A DNA stretch of 5,986 bases from a bacterium (GTDB taxonomy: Bacteria > Patescibacteriota > Microgenomatia > JAADGY01): contig JAADGY010000068.1 in NCBI GenBank assembly GCA_013152165.1, forward strand, positions 1 through 5,986. The letters run 5' to 3'. The notes below the pieces were generated by a model. It ran no database searches. It saw only the letters and a list, made by a program, of their open reading frames with translations, and was not told where the DNA came from. A program made the translations under genes and the position numbers. Of this stretch, positions 1-3,957 are shown one piece after another. Each line of letters starts with the position of its first letter. Within the stretch, counting starts at the first letter, position 1.

Positions 1-20
1 CACCTGCGGTGGAAAGAGTG

Positions 21-75
21 AGTTAAAAGTTCAAAGTGCAAAGTTAAAAGTTGCAGTTTAAAGTTTCAAGTTATT
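21..75. repeat. A/T-rich low-complexity repeat
   Basis: The block consists of loosely repeated units of the type AAAGTT and CAAAGTGCAAAG. The 11-mer AGTTAAAAGTT occurs exactly at 21-31 and 42-52. Such degenerate simple repeats are common between genes in environmental genomes. No function can be read from it. Confidence 0.55.
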
Positions 76-113
76 TCTGACAACTCTCGGGGGTGAGGCA
101 CGACCTGAGTAAC

Positions 114-150
114 CGTTCCCGGAACGTGACTTGTTCACGTTCCGGGAACG
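114..150. repeat. Nested inverted repeat P1 (16-bp arms, 5-nt loop)
   Basis: Arms 114-129 and 135-150 are perfect reverse complements around a 5-nt loop, CTTGT. Each arm also contains its own 13-nt palindrome: CGTTCC-C-GGAACG at 114-126 and CGTTCC-G-GGAACG at 138-150, with centres 24 nt apart. The element can therefore fold as one long stem or as two short hairpins. No T-tract follows on either strand, so it is not a canonical terminator. It could be a paired protein-binding site or an RNA or cruciform structure. Confidence 0.85.
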
Positions 151-178
151 AAAGGGAAAAGCAACCAACTCAGAAACT

Positions 179-213
179 ACTCCCGGAGTGTGATTTATGT
201 ACACTCCGGGAGT
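179..213. repeat. Nested inverted repeat P2 (13-bp arms, 9-nt loop)
   Basis: Arms 179-191 and 201-213 are perfect reverse complements. As in P1, each arm contains a smaller odd-length palindrome: ACTCC-C-GGAGT at 179-189 and ACTCC-G-GGAGT at 203-213, again with centres exactly 24 nt apart. The bases differ from P1 but the architecture and spacing are the same, including a central C on the left and G on the right. There is no T-tract. The function is unknown. Confidence 0.85.
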
Positions 214-250
214 GAAGGAGAAGGGAACATTTAAACGTTTTAGCATGTTA

Positions 251-350
251 ACACTATCACACTCTAGAGTGTGATAGTGCCATCTCTAAAAGAATATTAC
301 TCCAACAGAGAAGATACTATCGTACTCTAGAGTGTGATAGTGCCATCTCT
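251..350 (+). repeat. Two-copy 37-nt direct repeat (251-287 and 314-350)
   Basis: The copies are offset by 63 nt and agree at 34 of 37 positions. The last 27 nt (261-287 and 324-350) are identical. The three differences are transitions at 252/315, 259/322 and 260/323, all in the left arm of the palindrome, and each turns a Watson-Crick pair into a G-U pair in plus-strand RNA. The 26-nt segment between the copies is unrelated. Confidence 0.85.
252..279. repeat. Perfect 28-bp palindrome P3
   Basis: Positions 252-265 and 266-279 are exact reverse complements with no spacer, centred on CTAG within ACTCTAGAGT. In RNA this would give a stem of about 12 bp capped by a CUAG loop. It is the first of two copies of a longer direct repeat; the second copy forms the upper part of the terminator at 302-362. 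No T-tract follows P3 itself. Confidence 0.85.
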
Positions 351-362
351 GTTGGCTTTTTT
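302..362 (+). terminator. Rho-independent terminator on the plus strand
   Basis: A long hairpin spans 302-355 in perfect register around 328.5. It has a 10-bp basal stem (CCAACAGAGA at 302-311 with TCTCTGTTGG at 346-355), a small interruption at 312-314/343-345, and a 14-bp upper stem with three G-U pairs. One base later six Ts follow (357-362). The wobble pairs exist only in plus-strand RNA and there is no T-tract on the other side, so it is directional. It would end a transcript that begins to its left, from a gene outside the window or from a non-coding RNA in the region itself. Confidence 0.8.
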
Positions 363-392
363 ACTTATCAGGGAAGATAAATCTTTGTTTTA

Positions 393-432
393 CCCCTTCC
401 CTTTTTTCTGTTTTTCTTTTTTCCTTGTTTTC
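393..432 (+). other. Polypyrimidine tract
   Basis: These 40 bases are C or T on the plus strand except for Gs at 410 and 427. The tract lies directly before the large palindrome P5. Purine/pyrimidine strand asymmetry of this kind can favour unusual DNA structure, but no mirror symmetry was found. Its role is unknown. Confidence 0.5.
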
Positions 433-502
433 AACCTTTCCGAGGTTGTATAGGAATAATCAACCTCCGAGGTTGATTATTCCTATACAACCTCGGGAGT
501 TG
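432..502. repeat. Large near-perfect palindrome P5 with three embedded palindromic motifs
   Basis: The core 440-496 has perfect 28-bp arms (440-467, 469-496) around a single central C at 468, extended by three further pairs, two of them G-U. It contains three palindromic units: CAACCT-N5-AGGTTG at 432-448, CAACCTC-C-GAGGTTG at 461-475, and an imperfect CAACCTC-G-GGAGTTG at 488-502, with centres 27-28 nt apart. Neither strand has a T-tract after it, so it is not an ordinary terminator. It ends about 95 bp before gltX, where it could act as a multi-site operator, a cruciform or a leader structure. The 15-nt unit recurs between the nucleotidyltransferase and hpf genes. Confidence 0.85.
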
Positions 503-584
503 GGTGGATGGGGAACGGGATTACAGATAAATTGCTTAGGTTTGTCCAGGGCCTGTTTGGGCCGTATAAATTTTAGAATTAAAG

Positions 585-590
585 TATAAT
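585..590 (+). promoter_or_regulatory. gltX -10 promoter element (leaderless start)
   Basis: A perfect TATAAT ends 6 nt before the A of the gltX ATG at 597. Transcription normally begins about 6-8 nt after the -10 box, so the mRNA would start at or next to the ATG. There is no Shine-Dalgarno sequence in between, as expected for a leaderless message. No convincing -35 box sits at 16-18 bp spacing. Confidence 0.65.
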
Positions 591-596
591 AGCTTA

Positions 597-2039
597 ATGA
601 CTGTTAGAGTTCGATTTGCACCATCGCCGACCGGCATCCCCCATATCGGCAACACTCGAACGGCTTTGTTTAATTGGTTGTTTGCCAAACACCACGGCGG
701 CAAATTCATCGTTAGGATCGAAGACACCGATCAAAAAAGGCTGGTGCCGGGAAGCCGGGAAAAAATTATGGCTATTTTAGATATCCTGGGTTTAAAAGAA
801 GATGAAAGCTATCGGGTTGGCGGCAAGTACGGGCCTTATATCCAATCTCAGCGGTTGGATATTTATCAAAGGTATGCCCGCCAATTAATTGATTTAGGAA
901 AAGCCTATTATTGTTTTTGTTCACCGGATAGATTAAGCCAGGTTAGAAAAGACCAACAAAAAAGAGGGCAGGCGCCTAAATATGATAGGCATTGTTTGTC
1001 TTTATCAAAAGACGAGGTAGAAAAAAGAATTAAGGCTGGTGAAGCTTATGTAGTTAGATTAAAGGTGCCGGATGATGTCAAGGTTAGCTGGCAGGATGTT
1101 ATCCAAGGAAGCATTACTATTAAAACAGAAAACATCGATGACCAGGTTTTGTTAAAATCCGATGGCTACCCAACTTACCATCTGGCGGTGGTGGTTGACG
1201 ATCATTTGATGAAGATAAGCCATGTGTTAAGGGGTTCGGAATGGATTTCATCGACGCCAAAACATATTTTGCTGTACCAAGCGTTTGGCTGGGACTTGCC
1301 CAAATTCGGCCATTTTCCGGTGATTTTGGGTCCGGATAAAAGCAAGCTGGCCAAGCGGCATGGAGCCAAGTCGGTTTTTGATTACGTAGCCGAAGGCTAT
1401 TTGCCCGAGGCCTTGGTTAATTTTATGGCCTTTTTAGGTTGGAATTACAAAGACAACTCGGCGGTTTTGGGGTTAAACGAGTTGATAAAAGTTTTTGACT
1501 TGGATAAGGTGGGTAAATCTAATCCAATTTTTGATATTGATAAATTAAAATATTTCAATAAAGAACATATCAAAAAACTGCCGGCGGAGGAGCTGGCAAA
1601 AAGAATAAAACAATTTCTGCCAGAAGATTTTCCGGTTAAAGAAGAGTCTGTTTTAATATATTTAGCGAGGCTGTGCCAGGTTAGAATGACGACTTTAACC
1701 GATTTCTTATCTTTGACAGAGTTTGTATACCCAGATAAAAAGGCGGATGAAAAGGTGGTTAAAAAAAGAATTAAGGATCCAATTGTTATTGGGGCTTTGG
1801 TAAAAATCAAAGCTTTGCTTGAGAATCTGTCGGAGTGGACGCCGGAGGCAATTGAAGCCGAGGTAAAAAAAATTGTTGAGGCGCACAGTTGGCCAAAGGG
1901 AAAGGTGTATATGGGACTGCGGGTGGCGGTTTTGATTAACCCGGTGACTCCGCCGTTGTTTGAAAGCATGGCGGTGCTGGATCGCCAGGTGGTTATCGAT
2001 AGAATTGCGGATGTTTTAAAATTAACTCATGAAGCCTAA
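597..2039 (+). CDS. gltX: Glutamyl-tRNA synthetase
   Basis: A cytoplasmic class I aminoacyl-tRNA synthetase that uses ATP to attach glutamate to tRNA(Glu). The product has 480 residues, the normal bacterial length. The N-terminal Rossmann core opens with RFAPSPTGIPHIGNTRTAL, whose HIGN (16-19) is the HIGH signature, followed by RIEDTD (41-45 region). The KMSKS-type loop is SKLAKR (249-254) before HGA. The region after about 310 should be the helical anticodon-binding part. C106, C108 and C133 match three ligands of the zinc site known in some GluRS, but position 135 is Ser where His is expected. Whether the enzyme also charges tRNA(Gln), for later amidation by GatCAB, cannot be decided here. 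The ATG at 597 is fixed by the conserved N-terminus and the adjoining -10 box. The 3' end overlaps the next gene by 11 bp. Confidence 0.97.
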   Translation: MTVRVRFAPSPTGIPHIGNTRTALFNWLFAKHHGGKFIVRIEDTDQKRLVPGSREKIMAILDILGLKEDESYRVGGKYGPYIQSQRLDIYQRYARQLIDLGKAYYCFCSPDRLSQVRKDQQKRGQAPKYDRHCLSLSKDEVEKRIKAGEAYVVRLKVPDDVKVSWQDVIQGSITIKTENIDDQVLLKSDGYPTYHLAVVVDDHLMKISHVLRGSEWISSTPKHILLYQAFGWDLPKFGHFPVILGPDKSKLAKRHGAKSVFDYVAEGYLPEALVNFMAFLGWNYKDNSAVLGLNELIKVFDLDKVGKSNPIFDIDKLKYFNKEHIKKLPAEELAKRIKQFLPEDFPVKEESVLIYLARLCQVRMTTLTDFLSLTEFVYPDKKADEKVVKKRIKDPIVIGALVKIKALLENLSEWTPEAIEAEVKKIVEAHSWPKGKVYMGLRVAVLINPVTPPLFESMAVLDRQVVIDRIADVLKLTHEA

Positions 2040-2550
2040 CCCAAAAGCTTGGCTGATGCCGCCTAAAATAAAGGTGTATGAGGCCTTAGGCTGTTTAGCC
2101 GATGGGCGGGTAGAGGTTGTGGATGATAAAACAGCCAAGGTTTGGTCATCAAACAAAAATAAATTTTACACGGTTTTATATGATGGAGACAGGGCGATTG
2201 TGGCTAATGATAACGGCTCATATTGGCAGAGGTATCTGGGCTATCCGGCGATTGCTTTTTTAATTAAAATCGGCAAAATTAAACATGACGAAGAGGTATC
2301 TAGATGGTTAAAGGCTGTCAACTGGCAGGATATTAATCAAAAATTCCGGCGGGATTATGAAAAAACAATCGAGTTTGTCTTAAAAGAAGTTGAAAAAAGA
2401 GGGGGCAGCGCCGAAAAACTAAAAAAACAGGTCGATGATATCAGCCGACAAATTAAACAATTAAAGCCTGTTTATTACAAGACAAGGTTAAGGCCGCCGA
2501 AAACTATTAAAGACAGCCAGCTTATTTTTGACTCAGTTTATCCAAAATAA
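2029..2550 (+). CDS. Conserved protein of unknown function, coupled to gltX
   Basis: A soluble 173-residue protein with no signal peptide or membrane segment. Residues 13-85 look like a compact alpha/beta domain with the segments KVYEALGCLADGRVEV, FYTVLYDGDRAIVANDNGSY and YLGYPAIAFLIKIGKI. I associate this pattern from memory with uncharacterised proteins of candidate-phyla bacteria but cannot name a family. Residues 88-147 are helical and charged, with coiled-coil character (about 105-147), and the C-terminal tail is basic. The first ATG overlaps gltX by 11 bp in another frame, suggesting co-transcription and translational coupling; an ATG at 2056 (residue 10) lies closer to the conserved part and is a possible alternative. 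No Shine-Dalgarno site is evident. The gene's 3' end overlaps the convergent gene by 29 bp. No function is proposed. Confidence 0.85.
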   Translation: MKPNPKAWLMPPKIKVYEALGCLADGRVEVVDDKTAKVWSSNKNKFYTVLYDGDRAIVANDNGSYWQRYLGYPAIAFLIKIGKIKHDEEVSRWLKAVNWQDINQKFRRDYEKTIEFVLKEVEKRGGSAEKLKKQVDDISRQIKQLKPVYYKTRLRPPKTIKDSQLIFDSVYPK

Positions 2551-3361
2551 ATCGGTTGTAGTCTTTAGCGTGGAAAAAAGCCTGATGATAGTTAACTTTT
2601 TCGGTAGTCTGTTTAGGAGACATATACAGCCGTTGGCTTAAGTAAGCAAGATAGTTAAGAAGCTGTAAAGGAGGGCTGGGAAATCTAGGTTTAAAGATTG
2701 AACCTTGGCCAATCTTTAGTCTATACATAACTGGAAAAAAATCTTTCACCCAACGGTTTTGGCTTAACCAATGGCTGTAAAAATCATAAGGGTCATAAAG
2801 CGGGATAACGCTTAATAATTCATGGGCAAAGAAAATATTTTTGGGCATCACGGCGCGGTCGGCTTCCAGCCACAGGTTCAAGCAAAATAGGTTTTTAAGC
2901 CTGTGGGTTTGGTTGGGCCGGCGCTTTGGCAGGCGCCGATTAAAAAGGTGGAACTGAAGCCGAGACAGCCACAGGCTTTCAGGCTGGGTGATAACAACTA
3001 AATCAATGTCATCATCCGGGTGGGCAAAGCCGGCGGCAACCGAGCCGCTTAAGCCGATGAAAACAAGATTTGATGGAATTTTAAGCTGTTTGGCGGTCGA
3101 GTAGGCCAAGCTTAATTTGCGGCCGGCCAAGAAACGATAAATTGACTGCTGGGAAATATCGATGTCTAAGGCGGGTGGAAAATAGTAATCTGATTGGTAC
3201 TTAATTTGATTGCTTTTAACCAGGGCGTCCAGCATGTTTTTTATTTGGGATTTAGGCAGGCTGGTTTGAAACTGCCAAAGATAGATTTCGGCTAAGTTTA
3301 AGGCTTGGCCGAAAAGGGCGTGATATTTTAGGGGGGTTAAAATAGCTTGGGAGTTATTCAT
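2522..3361 (-). CDS. Nucleotidyltransferase-domain protein with N-terminal winged-helix-like region
   Basis: A 279-residue soluble protein of the DNA polymerase-beta-type nucleotidyltransferase superfamily. The signature is GLSGSVAAGFAHPDDDIDLV: GS at 106-107 and the metal-binding pair D118-x-D120. Members transfer a nucleotidyl group to a small molecule, RNA or protein; the substrate here is unknown. Residues 9-62 resemble a winged helix (AEIYLWQ, then PKSQIKNMLDALVKSNQIKY, then YYF), a combination I recall from uncharacterised candidate-phyla proteins. Further segments that appear conserved are LFCLNLWLE (158-166), NIFFAHEL (175-182) and NRWVKDFFP (202-210). No membrane helix is obvious. 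Its ATG follows an extended -10 promoter with a very short leader. It is divergent from hpf and converges on the gltX pair. Without a HEPN or antidote partner beside it, there is no strong case for a toxin-antitoxin pair. Confidence 0.85.
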   Translation of the reverse strand: MNNSQAILTPLKYHALFGQALNLAEIYLWQFQTSLPKSQIKNMLDALVKSNQIKYQSDYYFPPALDIDISQQSIYRFLAGRKLSLAYSTAKQLKIPSNLVFIGLSGSVAAGFAHPDDDIDLVVITQPESLWLSRLQFHLFNRRLPKRRPNQTHRLKNLFCLNLWLEADRAVMPKNIFFAHELLSVIPLYDPYDFYSHWLSQNRWVKDFFPVMYRLKIGQGSIFKPRFPSPPLQLLNYLAYLSQRLYMSPKQTTEKVNYHQAFFHAKDYNRFILDKLSQK

Positions 3362-3373
3362 AATTTATGATTA

Positions 3374-3401
3374 ATGATAGCAAAATTTAAAATATTGTCA
3401 G
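3374..3401 (-). promoter_or_regulatory. Promoter of the nucleotidyltransferase gene
   Basis: Read on the minus strand, a -35-like CTGACA (3396-3401) is followed after 16 bp by TATCAT (3374-3379), which is preceded by TGC and so forms an extended -10 (TGNTATCAT). The expected start point is near 3367, leaving a leader of only about 5-6 nt before the ATG at 3361 and no room for a Shine-Dalgarno site. Confidence 0.55.
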
Positions 3402-3405
3402 CAAA

Positions 3406-3430
3406 TTTGGCAACCCCGGGGGTTGCCAAA
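3406..3430. promoter_or_regulatory. 25-nt palindrome between divergent promoters (candidate operator)
   Basis: TTTGGCAACCCC, a central G at 3418, and GGGGTTGCCAAA form a perfect palindrome with 12-bp arms. It sits immediately upstream of the minus-strand -35 box (3396-3401) and 12 bp before the plus-strand extended -10 of hpf, an ideal place for a regulator of both genes. Its core CAACCCC-G-GGGGTTG (3411-3425) matches the central unit of P5 upstream of gltX at 12 of 15 positions. A hairpin is also possible, but no T-tract follows on either strand. Confidence 0.65.
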
Positions 3431-3439
3431 GTCGATGTT

Positions 3440-3448
3440 TGTTATACT
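3440..3448 (+). promoter_or_regulatory. hpf extended -10 promoter (leaderless start)
   Basis: TGT followed by TATACT (3443-3448) is an extended -10 element ending 8 nt before the ATG at 3457. The mRNA should start at or within a base or two of the start codon. The only -35-like sequence, TTGCCA at 3423-3428, is inside the palindrome and just 14 bp away, too close for normal use, so the TGN extension probably substitutes for it. Confidence 0.6.
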
Positions 3449-3456
3449 AAAATTAG

Positions 3457-3756
3457 ATGCAGATTAATTTTAGATTTGAAAAAATCAAGGCGGCGGATGA
3501 TTTTAGGGAGCAGTCAAAAAAGATGCTTTCAAGGATGGGGAGGTTTTTGGCTTCTTTTGCCCAAGAGTTCCAACAGGTCTGGGTGCGGGTAAAAAGGGAG
3601 GGCGGTTTTTATCGAGTCAAAGGCAAGGTCGATTTGCCAGGCAGGCAGTTAATAGTCGAAGAGGCCGGAAAAAATTTAACTAAAACAATACGCCGGGTAA
3701 GGGATGGTTTGATAAGGGAAGTGAAAAAGTATAAGGATGTCGGCAGGGTTAATTAA
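3457..3756 (+). CDS. hpf: Short HPF/RaiA-family ribosome hibernation factor
   Basis: A 99-residue cytoplasmic protein resembling the HPF/RaiA (YfiA) family, which binds the small ribosomal subunit at the tRNA and mRNA sites and keeps idle ribosomes inactive. The expected order of a short beta-alpha-beta-beta-beta-alpha fold is visible: MQINFRFEKI (strand 1), helix about 12-38, VWVRVKREGG (41-50), FYRVKGKVDLPGRQLIVEEA (51-70) with a strand-turn-strand pattern, and a basic C-terminal helix with NLTKTIRRVRDGLIREVKKYK (73-93). It ends there, so it is the short form without the C-terminal dimerisation domain of long HPF. The start is chosen because this ATG lies directly after a TATACT box and begins the first strand. 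The assignment rests on pattern similarity; sequence identity to the characterised proteins looks low. Confidence 0.75.
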   Translation: MQINFRFEKIKAADDFREQSKKMLSRMGRFLASFAQEFQQVWVRVKREGGFYRVKGKVDLPGRQLIVEEAGKNLTKTIRRVRDGLIREVKKYKDVGRVN

Positions 3757-3805
3757 GGCTGGTGAAGTTTGGGATAAAAAAATTAAGCAGGGCTTGAAGT
3801 TTTAG
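3737..3805 (+). CDS. Possible 22-codon small ORF overlapping the hpf 3' end
   Basis: An ATG preceded by AAGG inside the last codons of hpf opens a 22-residue frame, starting MSAGLIKAGEVWDKKIKQGL and ending in TAG. It is rich in Lys and could form an amphipathic helix. It includes a 17-nt match to gltX (3751-3767 equals 1028-1044) that is read in the same frame there (IKAGE). It is short enough to occur by chance and has no recognised relatives, so this is a weak call. Confidence 0.15.
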   Translation: MSAGLIKAGEVWDKKIKQGLKF

Positions 3806-3840
3806 GCTTTGGAATTTTAGGACTAAAAATGTTTGATAAG

Positions 3841-3867
3841 CTTGGCAATTGACGTCAATGACCCAAG
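3841..3867. promoter_or_regulatory. Interrupted palindrome around ATTGACGTCAAT
   Basis: The 12-bp perfect palindrome ATTGACGTCAAT (3848-3859) is flanked by CTTGG (3841-3845) and CCAAG (3863-3867), which also pair, separated by CA and GAC. It lies about 90 bp after hpf and about 90 bp before the membrane-protein gene. No T-tract follows, so termination is unlikely; a dimeric-protein site is the simpler reading. The rest of the 3757-3957 spacer shows only weak A/T-rich pairing, such as TTTTAG/CTAAAA at 3815-3828. Confidence 0.4.
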
Positions 3868-3891
3868 GCAATAAAAGAAGGTCTCAAAGAT

Positions 3892-3922
3892 TTGAAACAA
3901 AAATAATAAACAGTGTTAAAAT
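3892..3922 (+). promoter_or_regulatory. Tentative promoter of the membrane-protein gene
   Basis: TTGAAA (3892-3897) and TAAAAT (3917-3922) preceded by TGT form a possible -35 and extended -10, but the 19-bp spacing is long. The start would lie near 3929, giving a leader of about 28 nt with only a weak AAAG (3947-3950) as ribosome site. The area is very A/T-rich and other -10-like hexamers are present, so placement is uncertain. Confidence 0.3.
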
Positions 3923-3957
3923 TAAGCCAGTTTAATATTTTTTGTTAAAGATATTTT

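Larger units (their letters stand above)
1..596. other. Gene-poor region carrying a palindrome array upstream of gltX
   Basis: No credible coding sequence lies here; the only longer open frame, on the minus strand across 58-246, is made of the palindromes themselves and has no coding character. From left to right the stretch holds an A/T-rich low-complexity block (about 21-75), a degenerate palindrome-like segment at 81-97, strong palindromes centred near 132, 196, 265.5, 328.5 and 468, a polypyrimidine tract (393-432) and the gltX -10 box (585-590). The first four hairpin centres are 63-70 nt apart and the last gap is about twice that. The gene to the left, if any, ends at or before the window edge. 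Confidence 0.75.

Noticed and set aside
1..21. Last codons of an upstream plus-strand gene (HLRWKE then TGA)
   Set aside because: Seven codons at the edge cannot be told from chance.
58..246. 62-codon open frame on the minus strand
   Set aside because: It runs through both arms of P1 and P2, has no ribosome site or recognisable domain, and is explained by the palindromes.
252..279. CIRCE-like HrcA operator, because of CACTC and GAGTG half-sites
   Set aside because: CIRCE has a 9-nt spacer between TTAGCACTC and GAGTGCTAA; here the spacer is 2 nt, the outer bases differ and no heat-shock gene follows.
251..350. Two repeats of about 37 nt separated by a 26-nt unique segment, CRISPR-like
   Set aside because: There are only two units, the second is built into a terminator with a unique basal stem, the repeats are fully palindromic, and no cas gene or leader is present.
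1445..1969. 174-codon minus-strand frame inside gltX, and other frames at 536-727, 3374-3592, 4317-4508 and 5405-5596
   Set aside because: All are shadows of better-supported genes or promoters in other frames, with no independent coding signal.
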